Assembly: GCA_964017195.1 (NCBI GenBank)
Contig: OZ024887.1
Coordinates: forward strand, 61,426,811 to 61,490,810
Length of the DNA: 64,000 bases
Source of the DNA: Siderastrea radians
Taxonomy: Eukaryota; Cnidaria; Anthozoa; Scleractinia; Rhizangiidae
Reading direction: 5' to 3'
How positions within the stretch are numbered: position 1 is the first letter of the stretch; every line of letters starts with the position of its first letter. Positions 22,801 to 34,215 of this stretch are shown here, in pieces. The notes below the pieces were generated by a model. The model had not been told where the DNA came from. It was given only the letters and a program-made list of their open reading frames with translations, and did not search any database. Both the position numbers and the translations under genes were made by a program.

Positions 22801-25800
22801 TCGCACGAGAAACATCGAGAGCACACGAGAGACAACGAGAGTAACCGAGAGCACACGAGAGTTGACAAGAACCACCGAAAGCGCTCTGGAGTCAGAGGCC
22901 AGTAGAGCCTGACTGTCGTGAACACACAACTCTCGGCTATTAAAACTCGGTATGGTATATTATCTGCGTGAACGATATTTGCTATTGTATTTTACTATTA
23001 ATAGTGCATTCAAGGTCTATCGTGCTCTTTTTCTTACCAGTTTAGCCCATAAGGAGCCCCTCCGTTGTCTGTTGTAAAAATGATGACTGAATCTTGCAGC
23101 ATCCCTCGATTTGCCAGTGCCGCCTTTACTTCCCTGACTGAGTTATCTAAGGCCGTCACCATAGCAGCGTATTTGCGTCTTTGGGGGTTTTTGATGAAAC
23201 TAAATTTCTGTAAGAAAGAATAAAGAGGAGATAGCTTCCTTGCTAGGAAAAAGATTTAGAGTTGAAATGCTTCCGCCTCGAACTAGGATTATGACTAATA
23301 TATAGATTTAGCCAAGCCTAAAAGCGGAGCCCCCCTTTTTGTTTTGTCTGTTTTTTGCCTTTGATTTTTGTTTTGTTTTTTTGTTTTGTTTTTGCTGGCA
23401 GTTATTAATTTCTGAAAATACTCTCATCCAAGTCGTTTTATTAAAAAAAAAAACAAAGAAAAAAAAAAGAAAAAAATTCTTGCTCCCGCTGACTGTCGAA
23501 CCCGGCTCGTCGGCGTGAGATGCCGGTAACTAGACCACTAGGCCATCGGCGTTTGACATTGTTCCCGAAGTTAATTTTAATACTTATTTCTTTCTTCGTG
23601 ACAAGCTGCCTATCAGCATGAAAATGCTGGTGTTTTTCCTGGCAAAATGTGTTCGAAACGCCGTAAACACCATGGTTGTGGACAGAAAAAACCAAAAAGC
23701 ACTAGCTCTGCTATATTTGCCGTCGAAACCGCTGCGAAAAGCTGCGAACTCAAGCGGTGTGCCGACCGAGTTTGAACAGAACCGACGAGGCAAATTTGAA
23801 CTTTTTGCCTGAACTTTATCGCCAAATTTCTTTCGCCTAGATTAAACTTTTCCCCTTCCACCAAAAAGACAACTGAGTGTTCTTTTGAACTTTTTTTTCC
23901 ACTAACAAATTTGTTTTTGACTTTTGTTGTCTTTGCTTGTTTTGCTACAACGCGGGTCAACATGCGATTTCGCGCCGAAAACACACGGGATTCAGCACAG
24001 GATTCTATCCAGTGTAGGAAGTGTATTGGTATCCCTGTGGTGCGGACGGACGGACGTACGGACGGATGTACGGACGGACGGTCACGTGACTACTACGTCA
24101 CTACCAAAATTTTTTGGCTTGATAGATTACCAAATTTCCTTAGCAATGGAGCTCCGCTGACGCGCTAGCGCGCTGGCTCCGCTAATAGTTGCAGAATTTG
24201 CCTCCTCCCCCAAAAGGTTTCATGTTCATTAAGATAGTGCGCTATTTGTGATTGTAACTTGTAACTCTCACCACAGAACTTATGTTTCAAAGGGTAAGGA
24301 AGTGTGAAGAGTCAGGTGTGAGCTTCTGTCTCCCCTTCCCCCTAAGACTGTTCGGGCTCGCAAAAACTGTTCTGAAAGTTTTTTGGGCTGCTGGAAACAT
24401 TGTATCAGACCCCAGGTATTTTACTCTCTCCTGCAGTAGGGGTATCCATAACTTAAAAACCTATTCAAAATGAAAACTTAACTTAACGTCCTCTTCATCT
24501 CGAAGGGGAGCGCGATAGGGTCTGGGTACCGGTTGCATAACATATTGCTTGACAGCGCGTTTCCGTAGCATTTTATTTAGTGGCATCGTGAATTGGCGCC
24601 AAAAATGGGTGAGCGAGAAAGGTAACGCTAAGGTACTAGACTGACCGTCAATGTCATATCTTTATTTTCTGATTTATTTATTTATTTATTTATTTTCCTC
24701 TCATTATCATTTCCTTCTTTTACCTCTATAAGATCATCTGGTGCCTGGAGAGGGTCATTTTTATTGGCTGAATGTACTGCTTGGTGAGCAAGATACAGAA
24801 ACATTGGCTTTGACACATCATGAGCGTTAATCTTCTTTATTGCTTCCTGCGTGAACAGGTGCGTTCCATAGACTCCAGTTCTTTTTATAGGCTAAAGAGA
24901 AAAAACATATGCACTCGTTTTTTAAACTTGCAAACAAAGGAAAAAGCATTGTAAAGGTCAACTCCTTGACCAATTTTAACCCTTTAAGCCCCAATAGTGA
25001 CAAGCAACTAATTTCTCCTTTCAGGATCACTAGTTGATCAAACATACAGGTCACGAGAATAAAATAAATGATCACCAAAGATAACATGTCCCGATGTTTA
25101 TGGAAATTCTCCCAACTAGTACCATAAGGAATATATGGAGAACAGTGAGGAGAACATGCCTGTTGATATTGGGGCTTATAAAGGGTTAATGTACATGTAA
25201 TAGATTGAAATCGATCTAGGAGACATATCAGTCATGCTCCGTCTTTGTTCAGGTTTCTTGTCGCATGAGCGTGAACCAGTATTACTACCCCCTGGATGGA
25301 ATTCTGGTCCAATGCAGTTTACCCCTCAAGTTTTTGTTAGGCTTCTCCAACCTTAAGGTAGCAAGTCCGACGTACCTACCACGTGACCGCCGTTGCTTCA
25401 GTCATAAAACATCCTCAAAACAGCACCAAAAATGCAAGAATTGGGTTGGAATTTTTTTAGTAAACTGACTTAAAGCGGACAGTGGACTTGGCATATTCTC
25501 AACGCCAGTGGCGGTTAGAGACTGTGCAATTGAATGTAAAAGGCAGCAGCGACAACAACAGCGTCCAATAGAAATGTTGACAACAACACAAGATTTTACA
25601 TCCTGCATGTCAATTCTTGTAAAAAAAATGATCAGACCTCTCACGCGGAGCCACGTACCGTCATGTTATCTCTGAGGTCGTATCCCCAGTAATCTTCAAA
25701 GGAGCTGTGGTCCCAGTAGTCCTCTTTTGCACCCAAAAAGCCGAAGAAAGAATCAAAGCCTCGGTATAATGGGGTGTGCTCCTTCGTGTAGTACCCTAGA

Positions 25801-28191
25801 TGCCACTGAAAAAGAAATTTGCATTTACGTTTATATTTACGTGGCTTAACTCGGCAAGAACTGTAGAGATATACCCGGGGAGATATAGCGCCAACTATAA
25901 AACAAAACAGCTTACTTGTAAAATCAATTAAATAAAAAAGACAAATATTAAGATGAGTAGGTTTTTACAATGTTAGCCATATCTACGTCTATCGCTGTGG
26001 ACGTGCAAAGGGAGGAAGGGAAGAAGAGAAGGCGGGAGAAAACGTTAAAAATGTTACCTTAAAGACATCTTAACTAGACAAAAAAACAAAAAAAAAAACA
26101 AAGCGATATCAACGAAAGAAAACTTAAGTTTTGTTCGCTATTCTTTTTGTAGACTGACATGCCAGAGGAAAACTCATTCTTTCATCCAGAGTTCATTTGT
26201 AATTTCACTACTGTATACGCTACGTCATTTTGGATTAACTTTAAGCGACCTTCGAACAACTTGGTAGGAGCTAAATTTTTATTTATATGGTATTATTGTG
26301 TATGTCCTCTACCTTTCCGACAGCATGTGTCTTGTAACCAAGAGCTTTGAGATACTGGGCTATCGTCACTTCCTTGAGGGGAAGACCATAAGGCTGTGCG
26401 GCGAAAATCACAAAATGTTGGATACCTGGTAAAGGGAGTTACCGGTAGTCTGGTAATTATAAAATTTTACATATAACGATACTAATCTTTAAGAAGCCAG
26501 GAATGACACGTGTATGAATCGTACAAGTGCTCGTGTTCTCACGGTTGAGCAAAAAGCTTCATCATTATAAATCCGCTTAATTTTACTAAAATTAAGCAGA
26601 TTTATGAAGACTTCACCGAACCTTTCATCCTGGGTACCAGAGGGTTCTCCTGCGTCTTAATTCTTGTGGAGCAATGATCGGTCTGATAGGCTGCAGCCCG
26701 CGACCATCCCGATAGGAGAAATTAGGGACACTAAGTTTGCGCATGTGTGCGTGCACAGGGTACAGGCACAGGGCGCAGGTACGGGCACCCTCCGATGGGA
26801 AGCTTTAGCTCAAGTCAAACGTGAGAATACGAAGGATGCTCTATTCGCGTGGTTACTTAAGATAAACTTTGCATATCACTTTACCCGTTCCATCCCTCGA
26901 GGTTCCTCTAAAATCCAATCGATGTTCTCGCATTTTGCAACGCTTACACTATTTAGTTTGTAGTTATCAAATGCAAGGACAAGCAAAAGTGGGGTTGTAC
27001 TTAAAACCTACCGAGGTGGATCGGGTGTTTACCCGTCATGATCGATGCTCTAGTTGGAGTGCACATTGGGGTCACATAGTAATTGTTCAATATGACTCCC
27101 GCATTGGCCATTTCATCGATGTTTGGAGTTGGGATTTGACGTGAACCATGAAAGCCAACGTCATCCCATCCCTATAAACAACAACAATAGCAACAACAAT
27201 AAAAACAACAACAAAATCAGTGAGGCAGTCGTAGCGATAATGTCTTTTCACCTGGACCCAGTTTTTCCTCTAAATTCTGACAATAACTGTGATCCCAAAA
27301 GAGGACAATTTTGATTCGTGATCGTCAATATTGTACGGAGATGGATCACTTTTTTTCTGAAAAACTGAAGATTTTTATCCCAGCCTAGCCTTGTAATGTT
27401 AGATGTAACGGAAGCCTGTAATTCCCCATTCCCTTCTCACCGACCTCTAGGCTAACTGTGATTTCTTGTGCAACAACCTTTTCAATGCCGAGCCTTTTAT
27501 CAGTAAAAAGTATCGCGGCCATAACAATTAGCCGCAAAACCCACTCTAATTTTAATTGCTGATCCCTCGTTATGACTGTGTAACATAATGACCACGTAAT
27601 GAACTTTCTACAGGAAGTCTAATTTGCCATGACTTGGCCTTACCTGGCAATGGGCTGTGATCAATATGTTTGCTGCTTGTAATTGCAACATTCACACACT
27701 TGTATTGCGTTGGCCACACGAGTTTAAAAAGTTTTATTCCGTCTAAGCTTGTCACTACTGATAGCCTGTAGTCTAGGTATTTTTTTGGAGAGGGGGGAGG
27801 GGGCGAATGCTGGATTACCTCGTGTGTGCTGCACCTAGGATTAGCAAAAACAGATGGGGGGGGGGGTGAAGGAATGTGGGAAGAATCCCTCTCCCTTGGC
27901 CATTTTTGTTACTTTCCACACCTCTGCTTCTTTCTCCTGATCCAAGATCGTAACACGATAAACAAAAAAAAATTAGCCCCGGTTGCTAAAAATACGCCTG
28001 CATGGCATGTTCGACTTTTGGTGGGTAAATTTCCATCAAGTACACTGGGAAAGTACCCAGGATAATAGAATTGCAGCTGACGTTTTTAACAATAACTCAC
28101 CAAATCATCCGCCAAAATGAAAATTATGTGCGGCTGTTTTTTCTTTAAGGCCGTGCAACTTGACGCTAAAATTCCCAACAGACAAGGCAAC
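16609..28191 (-). CDS. Arylsulfatase B-like gene, nine coding exons (5' exon missing)
   Basis: Exons 28191-28101, 27171-27012, 26425-26313, 25805-25659, 24891-24724, 23207-23038, 22057-21773, 17648-17425 and 16895-16609 (stop TAG) splice in perfect phase to give 547 residues after an incoming phase-1 base. Visible in order: a hydrophobic LPCLLGILASSCTA segment like a signal peptide; the metal ligands ADDL-GWDDVGFHG; the CxPxR active-site motif as CTPTR, whose Cys is converted to formylglycine in this family; GK-WHLGYYTKEH; FLYLAHQAVHSA; FTTDNGGAP; LWEGGVKGVGF. This is the order of type-I sulfatases of the ARSB/I/J group, which cleave sulfate esters from glycosaminoglycans in lysosomes or outside the cell. 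All seen catalytic residues are present, so it is probably active. The exon with the start codon should lie between 28192 and about 31900. Confidence 0.92.
16941..17280. repeat. Diverged tandem duplication in a sulfatase intron
   Basis: Two copies of about 150 bp, from 16941 and from 17135, share GAGGCCGGGGGCTT, ATCCTGGATTCGAGTTAA and GAATGCAACGTCAAGCG. They are separated by an A-rich tract (17094-17134). The first copy lies just outside the last exon, so the duplication sits wholly in the final intron. Confidence 0.8.
17936..17975. repeat. Fragment of CTCGAAA-ended MITE
   Basis: GGCCCGTTTCTCGAAA with a following CTCCCACTAACG resembles one end of the inverted-repeat element at 39199-39423. 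Only one end is recognisable, so this is a truncated or diverged copy inside the sulfatase intron. Confidence 0.4.
19222..20461. mobile_element. 1.24-kb element with about 280-bp TIRs in a sulfatase intron
   Basis: The left arm 19222-19501 begins CCATAGTTAATAAAAG and ends near CCTCGAGTAACTATG. The right arm 20180-20461 is its diverged inverse, ending TTTATTAACTATGG. The 680-bp centre has no gene. A third, shorter copy of one arm lies at about 47012-47218 inside the foldback element, so the family is dispersed. No target duplication is obvious. Likely a non-autonomous DNA transposon; the arms contain short frames that are not genes. Confidence 0.75.
21211..21509. mobile_element. 300-bp MITE with about 65-bp TIRs
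   Basis: GATGGAATCGCTTTGAGTTG at 21211 is matched by its inverse ending at 21509, and the symmetry continues inward through GATCGCGACGTTTC and CTTCATCAGGCGAT. The core of about 170 bp is non-coding. It lies in the 4.1-kb sulfatase intron beside the 1.24-kb element. Confidence 0.75.
21773..22057 (-). CDS. Sulfatase exon: GGV and ATDWAPT region
   Basis: A 95-residue exon carrying AGSNYPLRAGKATLWEGGVKGVGF, in which the Lys and Glu-Gly-Gly are hallmarks of the ARSB-type fold, then ELIDATDWAPTLYHLGGG, the segment preceding the C-terminal subdomain. It is followed by the largest intron of the gene (4.1 kb). Confidence 0.9.
23299..24188. mobile_element. CGGAGC-ended repeat family, copy with tRNA-like segment
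   Basis: The left end (TTTAGCCAAGCCTAAAAGCG) and right end (CGCTGGCTCCGCTAATAG) share an inverted GCGGAGCC/GGCTCCGC. A run of CGGACGGACG units near 24046-24080 is followed by CACGTGACTACTACGTCAC and CAAAATTTTTTGG. The same right-hand modules recur at 58495-58756 and, inverted, at 42756-42900 and 62631-62960. The left end recurs alone at 56660-56692. This is a dispersed repeat; whether the long copy is one unit or several nested ones is not clear. It sits in a sulfatase intron. Confidence 0.6.
23484..23553 (-). pseudogene. tRNA-Glu(CTC)-derived pseudogene or SINE head
   Basis: On the minus strand there is an A-box-like TGGCCTAGTGG and a B-box-like GGTTCGACAGTC, with a four-pair anticodon stem (CGGC/GCCG) around a loop carrying CTC, as in tRNA-Glu. 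The acceptor arms do not pair (3' side ends GGGAGC), so a functional tRNA is unlikely. T-rich runs follow on the same strand, as a Pol III terminator would. Confidence 0.55.
24671..24695. repeat. (TTTA)n microsatellite
   Basis: Six or so TTTA units in a sulfatase intron, just beyond the exon that ends at 24724. Confidence 0.8.
27012..27171 (-). CDS. Sulfatase exon with the formylglycine motif
   Basis: Encodes GWDDVGFHG, PTPNIDEMANAG and MCTPTRASIMTGKHPIHL. CTPTR matches the C-x-P-x-R site recognised by the formylglycine-generating enzyme, and the following TGK/HPIHL resembles the TGR..IH.G of ARSB. The essential Cys and Arg are both present. Confidence 0.9.
28101..28191 (-). CDS. Sulfatase exon: signal tail and first metal ligands
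   Basis: Follows a T-rich acceptor and encodes a hydrophobic Leu/Cys-rich run, then QPHIIFILADDL. The Asp pair binds the active-site calcium in sulfatases. The frame upstream of the acceptor has a stop, so the start codon must come from another exon. Confidence 0.85.
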
Positions 28192-28211
28192 CTTTAAAAA
28201 AAAATGAAACA

Positions 28212-28214
<3 letters not shown>

Positions 28215-28258
<44 letters not shown>

Positions 28259-28377
28259 ATTTATCTAGCGCTGTTTCCCGGTGGTTCAACAGCGGTTTAC
28301 AGATGTTAAAATAAATCAATCAATCAATCAATCAACCAACCAGCCAAAAACAACAACAACAACAACAACAACAACAA
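28215..28377. repeat. Compound microsatellite (AAT)n, (ATCA)n, (CAA)n
   Basis: An AAT run at about 28215-28257, ATCA/AACC units near 28315-28345 and a CAA run at about 28346-28377. They lie just upstream (minus sense) of the acceptor at 28192, within the first intron of the sulfatase gene. Confidence 0.85.
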
Positions 28378-28517
28378 ACTTTATTTACACTCGAATTTAA
28401 GAGTTGCCTGGAAATGACAATAACAATCTTTATTGAGGATACCTATATATTTCACTCGAAAATGCTTTACAGAAGGGTCCTCCTACTAAAGCTAATATCT
28501 CTGAGCGAAACCAAGCG

Positions 28518-28552
28518 ACCGACCAACCAACCAACCAACCAACCAACCAATC
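28518..28552. repeat. (CCAA)n microsatellite
   Basis: Perfect four-base units in the same intron as the preceding compound microsatellite. Confidence 0.85.
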
Positions 28553-28720
28553 AACTAGTTAGTTAGGCGGACAAGACCAAGAACTATTAAATTTAGAAAC
28601 CAAATGTGTTCGACTCTCGTCAAGTTTAAGGGGGGTTGACATTAATTTAAAGTTAAAACTGACAAAAAGGTACATCTAATTGCTTGAACTTTGTCATACA
28701 ATAATGAGAAAAGAGAAATG

Positions 28721-28922
28721 AAAAAAGCCAAATAGGAATATATTAGGCATGCAAACCACATTCAAGGATTCGCTCTGATGAAGAGCTACACTCAAAACGT
28801 CACCTTACACCAACTTATTTCTTATCAGATTGAAGTATCATACCATAGTGTACGAATGCTTTTATAATACTAAAATCCGAGAGTGTAGCTTGCATTCCTA
28901 ATTAATTCCTATTTAGCTTTTT
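28721..28922. mobile_element. 200-bp MITE with AAAAAGCYAAATAGGAAT ends
   Basis: The segment 28721-28757 (AAAAAGCCAAATAGGAATAT and on to GCATGCAAACCA) is matched inversely by 28882-28922. The core holds CTGATGAAGAGC and AAAACGTCA. No coding capacity. It lies in the region where the first sulfatase exon is expected. Confidence 0.6.
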
Positions 28923-31900
28923 ATTATTTGTTTTTTTTTCATTTTTGAATGACTACGTTATTTAAATTAGAGTTATGGGAAGTCCCAACTTCTCCGGTTT
29001 ATAGTCTGAATCAAATTGAAACTTCTCCTTTTTTGAATCATTCAGTTAGCACACTCAAGATACCTCGCTGTTATAAGAAAAGTGCGTTATATTTTTCCTG
29101 CAACTTATTCACTCCTGTTTGCATCGCGTCTCAATAAGAAGTCGAATTAATTGTGACGAGTCTGGGAGAAGAACTAAGCACAAAGTGTCAATACCACCCA
29201 AGTGATTTACTGAATGTCTCGCACCGTGGTCTCAGTTAGAAATAAATTCTGTTGCTCAGGAGAATATTTACACGTACATCGTACTTCGGCGACCATCTTT
29301 TCAAAATCTGTTTTGAATCAGTTCTCAGTTAAACTGTTTATTCGGAAATTCCCTTAGGAGACCATCTCTTGTACTTGTCCACATTTCCTGATACCAAGGG
29401 TGACTGCTTTAATTTAAAGAGATTCAACTGATAGTGGACAGGCATTCGCTGTCTCAAACTCTTTACCCGAGACAAAATCGATTGCCCCACAGGGTAACCG
29501 CAATGCAGTCTAGTCAGCTCAGTCTCAAAATTGCACCACCACTTTCAACAGTCAAAAATGTTTTTATTTTTTACAGGAGCAAACATAGATGAAAACAAAA
29601 AGAAAGGAAAAGAAAAGAAAAAAAAGAAACATTATTATATATTTTAAATAGCTTCCTAAGTATTAAATGTACTAGTTAACAAGGTATTCAACATAAAGTT
29701 GATGATTCAGTAGACCAATGGTCGACTGTAATTTCCAGCTCTGGCACTAATTAACGGTCACAGAATGCCAGTCAGCTGCTGTTGTCCTCTCATGTATTTA
29801 TATGTTATCATTTCATTTTGCTACACCTTAGTGGTAGTATAAGGCGAGTTTGGTCGAAGCACGACGAGAACAACTAAAATATCATTGAATTTTTAATCCT
29901 ACCCAAAATTTCCTTAACTGTTTCATAATATGGCATTCGCTTCTTATTACCGTCGATAGGTTTTATTGTCACCGACAGTTTTGATCGTCTTTTCTTAAAA
30001 ACAGAGACCATTTTGTTTACAGTTACAATAAACTTACCTGTCGTGCCTTTCTCTATTACTTTTCACGTAACGTTGCGCAAATTACCATTAGGTTCTCAAG
30101 ATTACGGGTTTGTGGATAATTTTTCAAAGCGTTCGTCACGAAAACTAGTTCTAAAACCCACGAGTGAGTGCCAGTTACCGGTGCGGCCCCTAATGATTTT
30201 CATGCGAAATTATGATTTGTTTTTCTCTGTATTTATTAAACATTTGCTTCCTCATTTAACGAACCTACTAATGTTTTACTTTTCACTGAAGAACTCTTTC
30301 GTACCGGCTTTCATTCGAAAGGCTAGCATGCAATAACGCGCTAAACTTACACGTAGTAAGGTGACCCTGGCAGTGTCTTGTTATCCCCCGATTTCATGAA
30401 CAATAGGCAGAGATTCTGATCGGCTACAGTGAAACTGCCCGTTCTAACGAACGTCTGTGTAACGAAGTCCTCGGTATAACGAACGATATTTTTCAGCCCA
30501 TTAATAGTGTAATGTATGGAAAAGAACCTCGATGTAATAAACTCTCGAGATAACCAACCAATTTCCCCAGTCCCTTGGCATTTCGTTAAATCGAGGTTCC
30601 ACTGTAATTCGTATTGGGGTGCTGTATGATGAAAAATGCTGAAATCCTCATCATTTCGTCCAAAAAGAAGATTCATTTGGAATTAGAAACTGCCAACAAT
30701 CGATAACTTGACCATGCAATAAGTTCATTTTCTCCTATATTTGACCCTTTTTTCTTACAGAGCCTAAATTATCAAATTATTTTATTGAGATTTTAGTTGT
30801 GGAGTTACACCAGCTGGTGTGGCAATAAATAAATGAAGACTTCATCAAACGCCAAACTGTTCAAAATATCTAAAGTTCGAGTTAGAGAGAGTAAGTTGCC
30901 GTTGAAAGTGAAGCAGAGAAAACAGCCTCAAATTTGTTTCGAGATAGCGATAAGTTCGAGCTGTCGGATTCGCGTTATCAAGATTCTTCTGCCATATTAT
31001 ATTGTTGGTCTAAACGAGAAAAGGTTTTAGGCTACTCACCACAGCGCTGCTAATGTTAATTCCATATTGGTTTCCTGTGGTCAGTTTATCTTAGTTACTG
31101 AAGTCTTCTTCCTCTTTTGTGCACTGAAGTATACTTAAACACTTTTTTTAACACGCATTGGTAAGCACAGAGTTTTCTTATTTGCTTGGGTTACAAGCAA
31201 CAATATTTATTCAAAAAGAGACAAAGAACACCTACTCGTGTTAATATTTTGATCTCTTTGACCTGTTTGTGTTCAAAAACAAAGTTGCGTTATTCTTATT
31301 TGGACCTGCTGTTGTTTAAAAACAACTATAGTACGGTGTCTCTATTTAGAGGAAGGTAACACTTCTTAAGTACAGTGTGTTATACTTTTTTAGATTTAAG
31401 GATTTTGCAAGCATGCAAAACCCGGCTAGAATTAATATGACAAAATGCAACACTTCAGTTTGTTAGGTTTATTCGCCCAAGACCTCTTAAGCTTTTCTAC
31501 CAAAAGGAAATGGAGTTAGCTTTAGTATAAATGCAGATTCGTTTTTATTTGTTTTTGTTACCTGTGACTAAAATTAAACGATAATTTTGGTGCCACATTG
31601 CAGTAAGGTTCTCTATTTGTTGCTAAAGAAATGTCCTCTGCTCCTCGTAGTTGTACTGTATGGCGGTACGTTTGAGAGGGAATTATATCAAAAGCCAACG
31701 TGGTAATTAAACAAGTTGTTTACGGTCTTCTAGGATAGACGTCGTAGGAAATTAACGCGGCGCAAAGAGCTTATCTAATCATTATTTTCAATTTGGGCAC
31801 CCTATTTTTTATTTGCCACTCTCGACTGCAATATTCTTGTGATACACTAAAACACTTTCTCCTTTTTCTGGTGGTATTCTTGTACTGTGGTATTTTTATA

Positions 31901-31948
31901 CTGTGGTTTCAATGTCGAACGTTCATCAAATTGTACAGAGTGAAAACG
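28923..31948. other. Probable 5' region of the sulfatase gene
   Basis: Contains no recognised coding exon apart from the MITE at 30425-30606. The start-codon exon of the sulfatase gene should be in or near this interval, and it would be very short (a Met plus a few residues ending in phase 1). I could not single out a candidate. Confidence 0.35.
30425..30606. mobile_element. pogo/Tigger-like MITE 1
   Basis: Starts TA-CAGTGAAACTGCCCGTTC and ends CGAGGTTCCACTG-TA, so it has a TA at both outer edges and inverted CAGTG ends with repeated AACGAA-type subterminal words. This matches the ends of pogo-type (Tc1/mariner superfamily) non-autonomous elements. Confidence 0.65.
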
Positions 31949-33070
31949 TCAAAAGCTGTTAAACCTTCTTATTTTAGTCAACTGAACGGCCTGGATCGGC
32001 AACTCTTTTAAATTCGGCAGCTGGCAATTCGAAATTGTTTTATGGTCAGCCGCCTCCTGATCAGAAAACGAAGCTGAACTCTTTGCCCTTTGCGATTTGT
32101 TGCTGGGTTTTCTTTGTTCGCCTCTGCTTTTACTTCGTAGACACCATATGCGGCGCACTGTTTCTTTCAACGCTTCTCGGTATTTTGGAATTGTCCATGC
32201 ATATAGAAACGGGTTTAATCCGGAGTTTAAAAACAGAACCGGTTCGGAGAGCTTGCTAATGGTTTTCACCACCGACACTTCCATGCAAGACTCACAGAGC
32301 AGCTCTACATGAAGCATTACATACAGCGGAAGCATACAAGCGATAGCAACCCATACAAGAAGGAAAACAGTTTTCGTCATTTTCTTTTCAGCTCTCACCG
32401 TAGTTTCAATCTCATCTTGAGTAGGCTGTCTTCTTGTTTGACTGTTGTATCCCTGGGTTCGTAAGGACTGCACAAGCTGCCGCTTGATTGTCAAATATAT
32501 GGAAATGTATAGTCCGATTAACATCCCGCCAAACAAGGTATAGTTCACATGTAAATCAATCCAGTAAAATATGTCTTGCGGCACACCCATTAAGCGAAGC
32601 ATGCTGAATAGTAGGGAGTAAATCCACAGTAAAAACATCACGGTGAAAATGCGATTTCGATCCATCTTTTGACTATATAACAAGGGATAACGCACTGCAT
32701 TGTACCGATCCCACGCCAAGGAAAGGATGGTCAAAATTGAAGCGTTTACAAAAACGTACGCTGTTGATTCCCCGACGAGGTACAAAACGTTTCTCTCTTT
32801 TCCCATGAAGTTGCTTATTTCGAAGGCTGCGTAGAAAGGTTCTGTTATCAGACCCGTGAAAAGGTCCGCAACTGCCAGATTAACGACCAAATAACTTGCT
32901 GTTCTTCTCAAACGTCCGTATGGGTCCTTGTAAATTGTGAAGCAAAGAAGTGAATTTCCCACAGTCGCGATAACTCCAACAAGTAAATTGGTTATACCGA
33001 TTACAAGTGCAGTTATCGAGCCTTCTGAGTTCTCAAATTCATCGTTTACACTTGTCTTATTGTTTGGCAT
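31949..33070 (-). CDS. Rhodopsin-class GPCR, intronless, orphan
   Basis: A 373-residue seven-helix receptor in one exon. Landmarks are GN at 38-39 (TM1), NLAVADL at 64-70 with Asp69 (TM2), a canonical DRY at 121-123 followed by NAVRYPL, CMLPLY at 245-250 in TM6 (no CWxP tryptophan) and NPFLY at 286-290, with helix 8 KYREALKETVRR. N4 is a glycosylation candidate. The Lys/Arg/Ser-rich tail (310-345) could bind arrestin. It resembles the large set of lineage-specific cnidarian receptors loosely placed near the adenosine/melanocortin group; that placement is from memory. It reads in the same direction as the sulfatase gene and lies upstream of it. The ligand is unknown. Confidence 0.9.
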   Translation of the reverse strand: MPNNKTSVNDEFENSEGSITALVIGITNLLVGVIATVGNSLLCFTIYKDPYGRLRRTASYLVVNLAVADLFTGLITEPFYAAFEISNFMGKERNVLYLVGESTAYVFVNASILTILSLAWDRYNAVRYPLLYSQKMDRNRIFTVMFLLWIYSLLFSMLRLMGVPQDIFYWIDLHVNYTLFGGMLIGLYISIYLTIKRQLVQSLRTQGYNSQTRRQPTQDEIETTVRAEKKMTKTVFLLVWVAIACMLPLYVMLHVELLCESCMEVSVVKTISKLSEPVLFLNSGLNPFLYAWTIPKYREALKETVRRIWCLRSKSRGEQRKPSNKSQRAKSSASFSDQEAADHKTISNCQLPNLKELPIQAVQLTKIRRFNSF

Positions 33071-33639
33071 CGTTACCGAGTGCTTTAACTCAAACGCATA
33101 GTTTTATGTTGAAATATTTTTCAACTGACAGAGAAAACCATGCGTCATTCGCAGCCGGTTTTCATGTCACTGCAGTTGATGCTTGCAGATCAGAGTTTAC
33201 AACAAAAAGTGAAAGGTTCATTGTCTTCCTAAAAATGTAACTCGGCAATCACCATAATATCATTCGGTCCATTTATTTTGTTTGATTACAAGAAACAATT
33301 GATTCAAAAATAGCGTGGATTGGACATATAACTCAATGGTCAAATTATACCGTCAACTAAGTGATTTCTTCCTCTCTGCAGTTGTTAAGTAATAAAAGAA
33401 ATAACTTTAACAAATGTGTGATTGACAATTTTTGATCATTTAATATTTTTTTACGGCAGATGGATGTTGCATCGTCAGTGAGTAATTACTGAATACCGTT
33501 GGAAACAAAATAAAAATGTAAATTTTGTGCTCGTGTTAATATCAGTTGCTCAGCATCTCGCATGCATGTGTTCCCTCAGTGGGAAAACATCCCGACCAGT
33601 ATTATCGAAATGTTTAACGGCGCTCGGTGTAAAATAAAA

Positions 33640-34215
33640 CAAAAAGAATCAAATGGAGTTTATTTCTTCGCAGATGTTTATTTATAGTGTACTGAAGCAT
33701 ACTGTCAAAACAACTACCTCGAACCACATGTTAGGCTACCGCTTGTCAGGTAGATGAAAGATGCAAATTAGAAATGCAGTGAAACAGTAGGGAATCTGAA
33801 ACCTTTGGTAAAAAGCTAACTTCTAGCAGAAAAAAAATATATATATATATACACTAAATATACATCTTAACCTCCAATAGTGGTCAAGCTATATGTTAAA
33901 TCCTATATATATATGGTCGTTCACAGGAAGTGATAGCTTAGCCTGTGGTGGCTTCCACATGTATAATTTTCAAGTTTGTTTGTAACGCTCAAGTGTCACA
34001 CAGGGCTGACACAGCGACCAGTATTTTGTAAAATAAAGCATTAAGAAAGTAATTTAAAAATGCATTTTGTTCGTTGTTTACCATACAGCAACCATTAAGT
34101 AGGATACTGAAACGAACTGTCAAAACAATTAACCCGCGCCAGATGTTGGGCTGGAAATCGGTAACAAAGATGCAAGTAGAAAATACAGTGAAACAGTAAT
34201 GGAGAATCTTAATTG
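33640..34215. repeat. Diverged direct duplication
   Basis: Two stretches (about 33690-33800 and 34090-34205) share ACTGTCAAAACAA, AGATGCAA and ACAGTGAAACAGTA at similar spacing, with TTTACATT/TTGTAAAATAAA-type sequence before them. An old local duplication upstream of the receptor; no gene is seen in it. Confidence 0.55.
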
